DNA from: Tigheibacillus halophilus
GTDB lineage: Bacteria > Bacillota > Bacilli > Bacillales > Amphibacillaceae
Direction of reading: 5' to 3'
Assembly (NCBI RefSeq): GCF_042683165.1
Contig: NZ_JBHUIZ010000014.1
Location: forward strand, 1 to 64,000
DNA: 64,000 bases
The notes under the pieces are model-generated. The model was not told where the DNA came from and did not search any database. It worked only from the letters and a program-made list of their open reading frames with translations. The position numbers and the translations under genes are program-made. Of the stretch, positions 7,519-15,598 are shown one piece after another (position 1 is the stretch's first letter; every line of letters begins with the position of its first letter).

Positions 7519-8724
7519 TGTGTCCTCTTTTTCATCATCGGAAATATCGACATTTAGATCATATACTTGTGCAGCATTATTGTCTTTTGGTTTACCCGTG
7601 GCAAACTGTTTTGCAATATATAAGTCCGCATCTTCCAGAGCCAATGTTTCTTTGTATCGTTTAACATCCATCGCACCACCAACAGCTGCGATATACTCAC
7701 CGCGGACAAAGAAAGCCACCTTACCTTGTGGGACAAAGACAGATTCAGTTTGCGTTGGATTAAATGGTAAATTAGTTACATAAGCACCATTTGCATTTTG
7801 GATAGTAGCATTTGCCTTAACGTCGAATGTATCGAATGGATTGGTAACCATAACGATTCTATTCTCTACTTTCCGTGGTTGCTCACTAACATTACCATCT
7901 TTATCGAGTTTTTCGGCTAGCTTCTTAACTACACCTTTCAATTCATTGACAGTGGTACGACCAGGCTTGAAAGTAAGTTCTCCTACTGATTCCTTATCAG
8001 TTACAGCTCCTTCACTTGATACTTCTTTTAACAAACCAATAGGCTCATTTTTAGATGGACCACGACCAGCAACATAACCATATTCCAAACCGATTTTCAT
8101 TGCTTCTACAATAATCGTCCGGACATAACGTTCTACCCATGCAGGCCCCAATTTAAGCATATCTTTAGCGATTGGAATAAAAGCTGTTAACTTTAGTTGT
8201 TCGATTTTTTCTTTTCTAAATGCAGTATTTAATTTACCATCAATTTCACCAAATAATGGGCCCCAAGCATATGCCAATTCTGGATCACTGAAAATAAACT
8301 CCGTAACAGCGCCTAGATTTTGAACGCCAATAGCTTGCAACAACGGATGATCTTGTACAACATCCTCAAACACTCTTTCCTGCGTCGTTTTTGGTAAAAT
8401 GTCATCATCCGTAAACCCACCCTCGTCAATTACTGCATTAAAGAATTTACGCTCATCGGAAGTTAGTACATTCTGGCCACGTGATTGCAGCACATTGTTG
8501 TCACTAGCAAAAGTTTGTGCTTCCTCTAAAATACGATTTTCTGCATCCTTTTGCACAGCTTCCATATAATCAGCCAGTGCCTGTGTTTTTTCCTCCCCCG
8601 TAGCTTCAGGGTCTTGACTAACCGTTGCAAAATTATTCTTAGCTTCTTTCAGATCTGTAAATTTCATTTTATTTCCGAAGTGTTGTAGATTTAGTTTTAA
8701 TAAACTTTGTTTGAGTTTTTGCAT
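7510..8724 (-). CDS. Major capsid protein (HK97 fold)
   Basis: A 404-residue protein starts with the short LLKLNLQHFG motif common at the N-terminus of Gram-positive HK97-type capsid proteins. A helical delta-like domain (residues 20-100) is probably removed by the neighbouring protease. The rest follows the HK97 fold (VFEDVVQDHPLLQAIGVQN, GRGPSKNEPIGLL, GKVAFFVRGEY). AGGAGG precedes the ATG. It sits after the protease and before the FN3/BIG2 gene. The zero-frame product ends EDTPS. A minor longer form is expected by +1 frameshifting. Confidence 0.95.
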   Translation of the reverse strand: MQKLKQSLLKLNLQHFGNKMKFTDLKEAKNNFATVSQDPEATGEEKTQALADYMEAVQKDAENRILEEAQTFASDNNVLQSRGQNVLTSDERKFFNAVIDEGGFTDDDILPKTTQERVFEDVVQDHPLLQAIGVQNLGAVTEFIFSDPELAYAWGPLFGEIDGKLNTAFRKEKIEQLKLTAFIPIAKDMLKLGPAWVERYVRTIIVEAMKIGLEYGYVAGRGPSKNEPIGLLKEVSSEGAVTDKESVGELTFKPGRTTVNELKGVVKKLAEKLDKDGNVSEQPRKVENRIVMVTNPFDTFDVKANATIQNANGAYVTNLPFNPTQTESVFVPQGKVAFFVRGEYIAAVGGAMDVKRYKETLALEDADLYIAKQFATGKPKDNNAAQVYDLNVDISDDEKEDTPS

Positions 8725-8743
8725 AATTAAATCCTCCTAAAAT

Positions 8744-9478
8744 TTAAAATAACCAACCATTTTTGGCTGGTTTGTTTGGTTGATTATTTTTTAATTCGTT
8801 AACAATTTCTTGCTTCATGTTTGTTAATGCTTCATCTAACATTTTCCCATCAATTCCCGTGGATGGTTTGTGTATCCCTTGGTTTCTCACCTTGTCGATT
8901 ACCTGTTTTGGTAATACAGGCGAATCCACAGCAGCAACGGCTTGATAACCTTCTTCGAACATAATTTCATCAATCAGATGATGTTCTTTTGCTTTCTGAG
9001 CTGTCATCCAAGTTTCTTCATCCATCATAGCTTGCAATTCTTCATTGGATTTACCGCTTTTAATTTTGTAGGCGTTTATAATGGACTGGTTAGTGCTTTT
9101 AAGAAATTCTGATGCTTTATCCATATCACGATAATCACCGTATTGGCCAGTCGCAGAATTGTGTATCATCATTTGAGCAGTAGGTGACATTGATATTTTT
9201 TTACCAGCCATTGCAATCACACTAGCAGCACTTGCAGCAATACCAACTATTTTTACAGTAGAATCGCCTGGATAATCCTTTAAAGTGGAATAAATTTCAG
9301 ACCCATCAAAGACCGATCCACCTGGGCTATTGACGATAATTTCTAAATCATCCCCGTTAGCATTTTCTAGTGCTGTTTCTATCTTTTTCGGACTCGTATG
9401 TTCTATATCGAACAAATCATAAATCCAAGCAATATCATCCGAAACAATTGTTCCTTTTACTTTTAATTTGTATGTCAA
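8744..9478 (-). CDS. Head maturation protease, ClpP-type
   Basis: A 244-residue ClpP-related (S14) phage prohead protease. Visible are the oxyanion/substrate loop IIVNSPGGSVFDG, the nucleophile region IVGIAASAASVIAMAG, and the histidine region QMMIHNSATG. It would trim capsid and scaffold proteins during maturation. The TTG start overlaps the portal stop (TTGA). The C-terminal 60 residues (after about 180) are low-complexity and may act as internal scaffold, since no separate scaffold gene is seen. Confidence 0.92.
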   Translation of the reverse strand: MTYKLKVKGTIVSDDIAWIYDLFDIEHTSPKKIETALENANGDDLEIIVNSPGGSVFDGSEIYSTLKDYPGDSTVKIVGIAASAASVIAMAGKKISMSPTAQMMIHNSATGQYGDYRDMDKASEFLKSTNQSIINAYKIKSGKSNEELQAMMDEETWMTAQKAKEHHLIDEIMFEEGYQAVAAVDSPVLPKQVIDKVRNQGIHKPSTGIDGKMLDEALTNMKQEIVNELKNNQPNKPAKNGWLF

Positions 9479-10614
9479 TCTTCCTCACCTCCTTTATAAT
9501 CATTGGCTCCCTCGTAGTTTTTGGTCATAATGAATTCATCATGGATTGGGTCATCGGAATATTCCAGACCAATTGCATCGCGCAATTCATGACCATTAAC
9601 CACGCTGGAGGACCGTAATTTGTCTACTGCAACCGCGATATCAAACATATCCCGATAAGAAATACGTTTGATGTTTATACAATCACCATTTCGGTAATCC
9701 ATCTCATCCACGAATTGCATATTCAATTCATCCCCAATGATGGTGATGATTGGATCAATGCAAAATTTCATTGCATTTCTAGTAGTCTTTTCGATATCGG
9801 CCATATCCCCTTTTAACAGATTTGGCGGTACGCCTACAGCATGACAAACTTGATCTAAAAATCCATCCGTCATCTTGTTGATTTCATCAACACTTTGTCC
9901 GGAAGTCCCCTGTTTCGAATGTTCCTGGTATGTCAAACCTTTTTGTTGGGGAACAATGGCGACTGCCTTTTCTTTAAAAGCTTTATAAGCCCGATTAATA
10001 AAATTCTGGAGTTTTGACTGCCCGTCTTCTGTTTTCAAAAAGTTACTGTCCACATCAACGGTAGAACGGATTTGATTTTTCATTTTTTGTGTTTCAAACA
10101 TGCGGGAAATCAATCCCCCGTAATCATAAAAAAGACTATCGATCAATTTCGATAGTTCCTCATTTCCATATTCGAAATACAACACTTCACTTCTCCTAAA
10201 GGATCCGTTAAGTTCAAGCCCTTTCACATAAACATTGGAAAATACATCCTCTTTCACTGCGTATTCTTGTTTATTAAAATCCTCGGCAATCAGCAAATCG
10301 TCTGTCCGACTTTTAATGATTAAACATTCACCGTCATACACAAGCCTAGATACAACTTGATACCAAAAAGTCGCGGAAGTCTGATTCAGATTAGGCTTTA
10401 AATTAAATTTATAATACGACTTATCTTTAACATATTTATTGCCTTTTTTAATCCGGAACTCAGATTGAATAATAATCCTGGCAATAAATCCGATAACAGA
10501 TTCAATCGCCATTCGTTTCGATGATGTATGTTCGGTATCACTGTCATATAGATCCTTGTCATCCACAATGATTATTTCTTTATTTCTGCCGATGACTTTG
10601 TCCCAAAATCCCAA
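9475..10614 (-). CDS. Portal protein (HK97 family)
   Basis: A 379-residue protein forms the dodecameric portal through which DNA is packaged. It matches the HK97-type portal: FWDKVIGRNKE at the N-terminus, FWYQVVSRLVYDGECLIIK, VCHAVGVPPNLLKGDMADIE and TTRNAMKFCIDPIITIIGDE near the clip and stem. The TTG start lies behind AAGGAGGTGAGC. It lies between the small gene at 10653 and the protease, in standard packaging-module order. Confidence 0.93.
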   Translation of the reverse strand: MGFWDKVIGRNKEIIIVDDKDLYDSDTEHTSSKRMAIESVIGFIARIIIQSEFRIKKGNKYVKDKSYYKFNLKPNLNQTSATFWYQVVSRLVYDGECLIIKSRTDDLLIAEDFNKQEYAVKEDVFSNVYVKGLELNGSFRRSEVLYFEYGNEELSKLIDSLFYDYGGLISRMFETQKMKNQIRSTVDVDSNFLKTEDGQSKLQNFINRAYKAFKEKAVAIVPQQKGLTYQEHSKQGTSGQSVDEINKMTDGFLDQVCHAVGVPPNLLKGDMADIEKTTRNAMKFCIDPIITIIGDELNMQFVDEMDYRNGDCINIKRISYRDMFDIAVAVDKLRSSSVVNGHELRDAIGLEYSDDPIHDEFIMTKNYEGANDYKGGEED

Positions 10615-10652
10615 ATATGCTCACCTCCTTAAAAATATGCTACAAAGCCATC

Positions 10653-10955
10653 TTAAAACGGGTCACCAGTTAACAGTATTCTTATTTTCCGCTTAAACCA
10701 CCACCATTTAAATTCACTATCTGTCCGATTTAAGTTTTTAATATGATGGTACTTCAAGACTTCTTTTTCCGTAAGAATACTCCCCAGCAATCTCAGGTAG
10801 GGTTTTAATACATTGTACTTGGTTTGGTATAAATTTCTATCGTAATCAGGCATCTCATCAAATCCATTCGGTTTCGTTCCTAAACGATAATCCCATTGGT
10901 ATTTGTTAAGATTAGCGTATATTTCTAACAAATCTTGTTTAGAAAGTGACTCCAC
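10653..10955 (-). CDS. Hypothetical phage protein between TerL and portal
   Basis: A 100-residue protein begins with GTG behind GGGGGG. It is rich in aromatic and basic residues (YANLNKYQWDYRLGTKPNGFDEMP, then FKWWWFKRKIRILL). No family is recognised. Position within the packaging module and a good ribosome binding site support a real gene. It might be a small packaging or head accessory factor, but nothing in the sequence shows this. Confidence 0.65.
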   Translation of the reverse strand: MESLSKQDLLEIYANLNKYQWDYRLGTKPNGFDEMPDYDRNLYQTKYNVLKPYLRLLGSILTEKEVLKYHHIKNLNRTDSEFKWWWFKRKIRILLTGDPF

Positions 10956-10969
10956 ATTAATACCCCCCT

Positions 10970-12640
10970 TTAAAAGTCAATATCATCTAACATGAATTCT
11001 TCTTCATCTTCTAACTCATTTGCACGATATAAAGCATGGATAAAAGCTTGGAAGCCATCTGTTTTACGCTTGACTTCTTCTTTTTTCAAAAACAATTTAC
11101 CTGCTTGCGTTTCTTTTACATAAACATTATTGGTAAACCATCGCATAAGAGGATTGTCTTCAAAAATAAATTTATGGTTAGCGAATCCATCTTCTACTCG
11201 TGGAGCAAGTAAAGGATGAATGCTTGATGGCCTCCGGATTCCTTCAACTTCAAAACCTTCCGCTTCTAACAACGGCCTTAATATATCCAATTTATAATTA
11301 TCGGCAATGATTTTTTCTACTCCGTATTTTTCACGCATTCGAACAAACCAATTAACCACATGCATTGGATTAAGTGATGGCTCATCTACAACCTTCATCA
11401 AGCCATCTTTTTCCCATTTTTTTATTGGTGCTCTTTTTTCTGTTCCAAAATCACTTGCGCTGTTGGAGTATCCATAATGCACATCGCAAAAATATTTAAT
11501 TGCAAAAGTAAATGATTTGAATGCATACTCGTCACCTTTTCTAAATAATAGACCGCAAGTCGTAAAATCCCGTACACTACCAAAGTCCAGAGACCCAATC
11601 GGCTTGTTATCAAGTTTGAAGAATGGTCGTTTAGTGGCCATTATCTCTTCACGAGAAGCAACGGAATTCTCCATGTTATCTTCAATGAAATTCATACGCT
11701 TAGTAACAAACGCTGCACGTCCTGAAGGATTGTATGCTAATTTCTTATATTGCTTCATAACCGTATTAAATAATCTTTTACCTCGTTTATTTAAGGGCTC
11801 CTGAAGTGCTGGGTTAGCTTTTGCCCACAATTCAGGATTGTCCATTTCTTCTAGTTCGTCTAATTCACAGATGTACGGAAAAACACCACCAAATTCGATT
11901 ATGCCATTAAGAACGTCCTCGCATTCGCGATATTTAATGTCAAAGAATCCTTCACGAACAAAACCTTTTGTACCGATAAAAAACTGTCTTCCGCAATCTA
12001 CTTTTCCAAGACCGCCAGAAAACACATCAACAATTTCTGTCGTTTCCATTTCGTGATATTCATCATAAATAACCGCACCTTCTTGACCGCCGTCTTGGGA
12101 TCCGGCATTACTAGTTTTATATTCGAAAACAGATTGCGTAGTTAGACCTGTGATACTGCTTTTATAAGCTTCAAACTCCTCTTCTAAAACTTCGTTTCCT
12201 TTTTTCTTGATGGTGCGAAAACATTCCTGGAAACTTCTCTTTGCTTGTTTCTCTGAGTTAGCCACTATAGATACATCGTAATAATCAATTCCGTGCAGCT
12301 CACTGATAAAGTAATTGGCAAGAGTAGAAATGAAGCCATTCTTACCGCCGCCACGCCCCATGTTGATTACAAACTCATCAAAGACAAGTTCATCATCTTC
12401 TTTATGAAATAAAAAAATGAATGGGACTATAAACGTTTCCCATTCATCTAATTCGAAATACCAGCTTTCACTAAATTCTATATAGTTTTCAATTTGTTCA
12501 TCATCAAAGTAATAAAGATCTTCGCGGGGCAATATATGCTTTTCAATCAAACAAATCAATTGTATTCGCTTTTTGTTAAGTAAAATCTTGCCACATTTCC
12601 ATTTTTTTATATAATTCTCAACATATTTGTTATGCAGCAT
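10970..12640 (-). CDS. terL: Terminase large subunit
   Basis: A 556-residue packaging motor of the HK97-like Terminase_1 family. Walker A is NMGRGGGKNGF and Walker B is GAVIYDEYHEME in the N-terminal ATPase. The C-terminal RNase H-like nuclease has SLDFGSVRDFTTCGLL and KIIADNYKLDILRPLL as acidic motifs. It cuts concatemeric DNA at cos and translocates it into the prohead through the portal. It begins 4 nt after the TerS stop. Confidence 0.95.
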   Translation of the reverse strand: MLHNKYVENYIKKWKCGKILLNKKRIQLICLIEKHILPREDLYYFDDEQIENYIEFSESWYFELDEWETFIVPFIFLFHKEDDELVFDEFVINMGRGGGKNGFISTLANYFISELHGIDYYDVSIVANSEKQAKRSFQECFRTIKKKGNEVLEEEFEAYKSSITGLTTQSVFEYKTSNAGSQDGGQEGAVIYDEYHEMETTEIVDVFSGGLGKVDCGRQFFIGTKGFVREGFFDIKYRECEDVLNGIIEFGGVFPYICELDELEEMDNPELWAKANPALQEPLNKRGKRLFNTVMKQYKKLAYNPSGRAAFVTKRMNFIEDNMENSVASREEIMATKRPFFKLDNKPIGSLDFGSVRDFTTCGLLFRKGDEYAFKSFTFAIKYFCDVHYGYSNSASDFGTEKRAPIKKWEKDGLMKVVDEPSLNPMHVVNWFVRMREKYGVEKIIADNYKLDILRPLLEAEGFEVEGIRRPSSIHPLLAPRVEDGFANHKFIFEDNPLMRWFTNNVYVKETQAGKLFLKKEEVKRKTDGFQAFIHALYRANELEDEEEFMLDDIDF

Positions 12641-12643
12641 AGG

Positions 12644-13183
12644 CTATCGACCTAATAACTTCGATTTCCTATCCGGTTTGGCTCGTGGCAATAAATCGGT
12701 TAGTTGTTTGATAATTGACTGATAGGTTTTATCTCGATTGTCATAATTCTCAACGATCGGTCGTTTACGGTCATATGGCACTTGATTCTCACTTTGTTTA
12801 AATTTCTCATACTCCCCGTTTTCCAAGATATCTTTCCAGTTATCATCGAGTAAGATTCTAAGCCGTGCAGCTTGTGTGATTAATCCTTCCGCAACATCCA
12901 ATTGGTTTTGTGGGATGCTTTTGAAAAGATTCCTCAACCTTTTTGCTTCTGTTTCTACTCGACTTTCCATGTCGTCAATTCTGTCGTTTAACAAATAAAG
13001 CACAGATACATCAAACGCTTTTGCAATTCTTGCCAACACGTCTAAACTAGGAGAATTTTTTCCTTGTTCCAGACTTGCATAATAATTTGTTGATATACCT
13101 GCCGTCCTAGCAAATTCAGCTTGTGTAAGCTTTTTCTCTTTTCGTTTTTCACGCATCCGAAAACCAACTTTTTGCTTATCCAA
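12644..13183 (-). CDS. Terminase small subunit with N-terminal XRE helix-turn-helix
   Basis: Residues about 10-65 are an XRE/Cro HTH (REKRKEKKLTQAEFARTAGI, then SLEQGKNSPSLDVLARIAKA). Residues about 75-180 are helical and end in the P27-type TerS signature (LENGEYEKFKQSE, RPIVENYDNRDKTY, IIKQLTDLLP). TerS recognises the packaging site and recruits TerL. A TTG at 13183 with AGGTG 6 nt upstream is the best start; a GTG at 13192 lies in the Shine-Dalgarno sequence. The fused XRE domain could be its DNA-binding module or give it a regulatory role. TerL follows immediately. Confidence 0.82.
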   Translation of the reverse strand: MDKQKVGFRMREKRKEKKLTQAEFARTAGISTNYYASLEQGKNSPSLDVLARIAKAFDVSVLYLLNDRIDDMESRVETEAKRLRNLFKSIPQNQLDVAEGLITQAARLRILLDDNWKDILENGEYEKFKQSENQVPYDRKRPIVENYDNRDKTYQSIIKQLTDLLPRAKPDRKSKLLGR

Positions 13184-13192
13184 ATTAATCAC

Positions 13193-13313
13193 CTACTTTC
13201 TGTACGACCTACCGGGGAGGGGAGGGGTAAAATATTTTGATGCATCTGCGGAGTTGACCCCACGCACCGGTCTCCCGATGAATAAAAAAGGCAAAAGTTT
13301 ATCGCCGGGGGGT
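13193..13313 (-). other. Probable cos packaging region
   Basis: The non-coding gap between HNH nuclease and TerS contains two very GC-rich blocks in otherwise AT-rich DNA: ACCGGGGAGGGGAGGGG at 13211-13227 and CGCCGGGGGG at 13303-13312. In HK97-like phages with an HNH gene just before TerS, cos lies here and HNH helps nick it. The exact cut cannot be read from sequence alone. Confidence 0.5.
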
Positions 13314-13658
13314 CTACCACCATTCATCATCCCACTTTTTCTTTTTCGATTTTGGCCTGATCTTGTCCATGGTCCTACCTTCTTTGATATTGTGATGATT
13401 AATGCATAGTGTCTGCAGGTTGTCCAAGACAAGTGCAAGCTTAGGGTAAAACTCAATCGGATACTTATGATCCACGTTTAATACAATCTCTTTGCGCTTA
13501 CCTTCTTCTTTGACGGAATCAACAGTAACCTTGCCATCTGCCTTGCAATGCTGGCACTCGTAGTTATCTCGTTCTAATGCATCCAGTCTTAACTTCTTCC
13601 AAGCACCAGAGTTGTAGAATGCTTTCTTCTGTTGTTCTGTTTTGTATTCAAGTGGCAT
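13314..13658 (-). CDS. HNH endonuclease (terminase-associated)
   Basis: A 114-residue HNH nuclease: zinc-binding CQHC (residues 36-39), NVDHKYPIEFY with the catalytic His, and LDNLQTLCINHHNIKEGR forming the rest of the beta-beta-alpha-metal motif. It lies just upstream of the cos region and terminase, where HNH proteins stimulate TerL cleavage at cos in HK97 and many Gram-positive phages. The C-terminus is basic (KSKKKKW). It overlaps the upstream gene by 11 nt. Confidence 0.92.
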   Translation of the reverse strand: MPLEYKTEQQKKAFYNSGAWKKLRLDALERDNYECQHCKADGKVTVDSVKEEGKRKEIVLNVDHKYPIEFYPKLALVLDNLQTLCINHHNIKEGRTMDKIRPKSKKKKWDDEWW

Positions 13659-14091
13659 GACCTTTCACCCTGCGTTCAATACGGTTTCTTGTTGGACAAC
13701 CATTCTCTTTTACATAATGCTCAATGGCATAAGACAAACCTCCAAACGTATCTGTATCGGTTTCCCAATCAAACGTAACGTTTGTTTTCAAATGGATCTC
13801 TTCACCTTTGTAGAATACTTTCGGTGCAGATGTTTCATCCTGCAGCTCGATAGTGAGTAGAGGTGGTTGCTGTTTTGTCATCGTATCAACTTTATCCATT
13901 GCATAAATTATAGCTATCTCATCATCCGAATATGCTCTGACAGTTTCAACGCCCATACTAATCAAATAACCTCCACACCTTGGACAGTTCATTCCATCTA
14001 TGCAATCTGTTTTACTGATAATAAATTCTGCATTGCATTTAGCGCACCCGTGTACAATCCGTTCAATACGTTTTTTTCCCAAAATACCCAT
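13648..14091 (-). CDS. Zinc-ribbon phage protein, function unknown
   Basis: A 147-residue protein has a clear four-cysteine zinc ribbon near the N-terminus (CAKCNAEF, then CPRCGGYL at residues 17-40). The rest is acidic with no recognised domain (FDWETDTDTFGGLSYAIEHY). It starts at ATG behind a good AGGAG and its end overlaps the HNH gene, suggesting co-expression with the packaging module. No function is assigned. Confidence 0.7.
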   Translation of the reverse strand: MGILGKKRIERIVHGCAKCNAEFIISKTDCIDGMNCPRCGGYLISMGVETVRAYSDDEIAIIYAMDKVDTMTKQQPPLLTIELQDETSAPKVFYKGEEIHLKTNVTFDWETDTDTFGGLSYAIEHYVKENGCPTRNRIERRVKGHAT

Positions 14092-14111
14092 CTCCTCCTT
14101 TTATGCATAAT

Positions 14112-14138
14112 AAAAAGACACCTCATTGAGATGTCTTT
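14112..14138 (-). terminator. Rho-independent terminator of the lipoprotein gene
   Basis: The minus strand forms AAAGACA/TGTCTTT with an inner CTCA/TGAG stem, followed by TTTTTATTAT. It lies 12 nt after the lipoprotein stop codon and makes that gene a separate transcription unit inside the late region. Confidence 0.75.
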
Positions 14139-14149
14139 ATGTATGAAAC

Positions 14150-14932
14150 TTAATCAAATGTTTCGGCATTTTCTTTAACTGAATTAAATCCATCAATAGT
14201 ATCTGCATCAATGTGCCCATCATCTATATCTGATTTCAAGCTGTTAAACGTTTTAATCGCCCTATCCATGAAGCTATTGGTTAAGAAGTATTTACCGTTT
14301 TGCTTGTAATCAAACGGATACTCGGCATCATCTCCACCGTACTGTTTTAAAAAACTCTCCAGCGGATCCCATTCTTTATCGGTAACATCTGTTTCGTCTT
14401 CATTGATTATTGGATCGTATAGCCTAATTAGTTCATCCATATCTTTCTTGAATTGTTTTGGATACAGACCTTTATGACGCTCATATGTTGGATACTTACC
14501 TTTATATTCTGATGGTAAATCATCCAGGCTTTTAGTTTTCATCAATTTATCAAGTTTTTCTTTTGATTCTTTATACTTATCAGGGTATAAATCTTCTTCA
14601 CTTGCCAATATTGCTTTTTCTTTTTCATCTTCTGTTTTAACAGCGAAGTTTCTCATACCCATAATCTGATAAAATATTGCTTTTTCCGCATCATTCATCT
14701 TATGATATTTTTCATCTTTAGTATCATAGTATTGACCCAATTCATATTTACTAATAAAACTATCAAGCAAGTTTGTTTCCTTTTTAGTAAAATTGTTTTG
14801 TTTTTCATGTACTGATTCAATAATAGGGAGAACTTGATCGGTATCTTTTTTAAAGTCCTCGCTTAATAAGTTCTTGCTTCCACATGCTGTTAGTAAAAAT
14901 ACTATTGCTAATAAAACTAAAAGCTTCTTCAT
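14150..14932 (-). CDS. Prophage-encoded lipoprotein (moron)
   Basis: A 260-residue secreted lipoprotein starts MKKLLVLLAIVFLLTACGS, a type II signal peptide with lipobox LTAC and lipidation at Cys17. The mature part is charged and helical (EKAIFYQIMGMRNFAV, YKESKEKLDKLMK, PTYERHKGLYPKQFKKDM). The start is placed at the second ATG (14932), because the first would sit only a few nt from the transcript start of the promoter at 14966-14994. It has its own promoter and terminator in the late region. Phage lipoproteins of this kind can exclude superinfecting phages, as TP-J34 Ltp does, but homology is not shown here. Confidence 0.8.
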   Translation of the reverse strand: MKKLLVLLAIVFLLTACGSKNLLSEDFKKDTDQVLPIIESVHEKQNNFTKKETNLLDSFISKYELGQYYDTKDEKYHKMNDAEKAIFYQIMGMRNFAVKTEDEKEKAILASEEDLYPDKYKESKEKLDKLMKTKSLDDLPSEYKGKYPTYERHKGLYPKQFKKDMDELIRLYDPIINEDETDVTDKEWDPLESFLKQYGGDDAEYPFDYKQNGKYFLTNSFMDRAIKTFNSLKSDIDDGHIDADTIDGFNSVKENAETFD

Positions 14933-14958
14933 TCCCTCAACCCCCATACGTTTATGTA

Positions 14959-14980
14959 TAGGTTAATTATGCCTAACCTA
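14959..14980. promoter_or_regulatory. Palindromic operator over the lipoprotein promoter
   Basis: TAGGTTA (14959-14965) and TAACCTA (14974-14980) form a perfect 7-bp inverted repeat with an 8-nt spacer. The spacer contains the -10 hexamer of the lipoprotein promoter. A dimeric regulator bound here would block transcription. The half-site resembles DtxR-family boxes but the spacing is 5 bp longer, so the regulator is unknown. Confidence 0.5.
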
Positions 14981-14994
14981 GCAATAATGTGCAA
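14966..14994 (-). promoter_or_regulatory. Sigma-A promoter of the lipoprotein gene
   Basis: TTGCAC (-35, 14994-14989), a 17-nt spacer and CATAAT (-10, 14971-14966) read leftward. The start point would be near 14959, about 26 nt before the chosen ATG. An independent promoter in the late gene region is typical of lysogenic-conversion (moron) genes expressed from the prophage. Confidence 0.7.
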
Positions 14995-14997
14995 CAA

Positions 14998-15020
14998 GGC
15001 ATCCACCGATTGCGGATGCC
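14998..15020. terminator. Stem-loop downstream of the membrane protein gene
   Basis: GGCATCC and GGATGCC pair around a 9-nt loop. Leftward it is followed by TTGTTGC, and rightward by CTATTTTATAG. It lies about 90 nt past the membrane protein stop and may terminate that gene. For the rightward reading it would sit in the leader of the small ORF at 15045. Confidence 0.55.
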
Positions 15021-15044
15021 CTATTTTATAGGAGGGAAAGTTTT

Positions 15045-15137
15045 ATGTCTTACTACCATAATATCGTTTATTGTTGGAATTGCTCTGCTTTCATTCTGCC
15101 ATTTATCTGCCACTATTTAATTATCTTGATGATTTGA
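15045..15137 (+). CDS. Candidate small hydrophobic peptide, antisense to membrane protein 3' end
   Basis: A 30-residue ORF (MSYYHNIVYCWNCSAF, then a hydrophobic tail) has a strong TAGGAGGG 7 nt before its ATG. It reads rightward, opposite to all neighbours, and its end overlaps the 3' end of the membrane protein gene by 25 nt. A stem-loop lies upstream of the ribosome binding site. The layout recalls type I toxin genes, but no promoter is clear and the family is not recognised. Confidence 0.35.
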   Translation: MSYYHNIVYCWNCSAFILPFICHYLIILMI

Positions 15138-15598
15138 AGGATTTGAAGTATGGTCAGCGTGAAAATCATGAGATTTAAAATAAAAATTGAGAGCCTGATA
15201 AAGGAATTTCTCAAGTTTTGCTGATTAATAATTATGTAAAAAATTCTAAGCACGCCACGTAAGAAACCAAACATGAGCGCTATAGATAGAATCAAAATTA
15301 TTATATTTACTATTCTATTTGAAAAGTAATAATAAAGAACAAAAACAATAATACCTAACGCAACTGCTGAGCTTACATCTCTCAGGGCATCTTTATATTG
15401 TTTGTCTATCATTTTTCCTATTTCACTAAGCATTCCTACTAACCCAATGATACCAAGTGAAGCTCCGGTTATATAAGATGCAACCTCAAAATATAAGAAA
15501 CTAGGGTAATAATATAGAAACCCCGATACAATTACAAAAGTTATTCCAAGAGCTAGTCCGTTAATCATGTTATCTTGTTCATTATAATTTTTGTTCAT
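15113..15598 (-). CDS. Multi-pass membrane protein, function unknown
   Basis: A 161-residue protein has about five hydrophobic segments (residues 13-30, 38-56, 75-92, 95-118 and 133-158). There is no signal peptide cleavage site and no recognised family. GAGGTAGG precedes the ATG. It pairs with the lipoprotein gene in a non-packaging insert between the recombinase and the HNH/terminase module, which suggests prophage-to-host surface function such as exclusion. This is inference from context. Confidence 0.65.
   Translation of the reverse strand: MNKNYNEQDNMINGLALGITFVIVSGFLYYYPSFLYFEVASYITGASLGIIGLVGMLSEIGKMIDKQYKDALRDVSSAVALGIIVFVLYYYFSNRIVNIIILILSIALMFGFLRGVLRIFYIIINQQNLRNSFIRLSIFILNLMIFTLTILQILQIIKIIK

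Noticed and set aside
13193..13456. 87-aa minus-strand ORF across the cos gap and HNH 3' end
   Set aside because: It overlaps most of the HNH gene in another frame, has no ribosome binding site, and reads through the GC-rich blocks.
14959..14980. DtxR/IdeR iron box
   Set aside because: The half-sites match but the spacer is 8 rather than 3 nt, so the dimer geometry differs.
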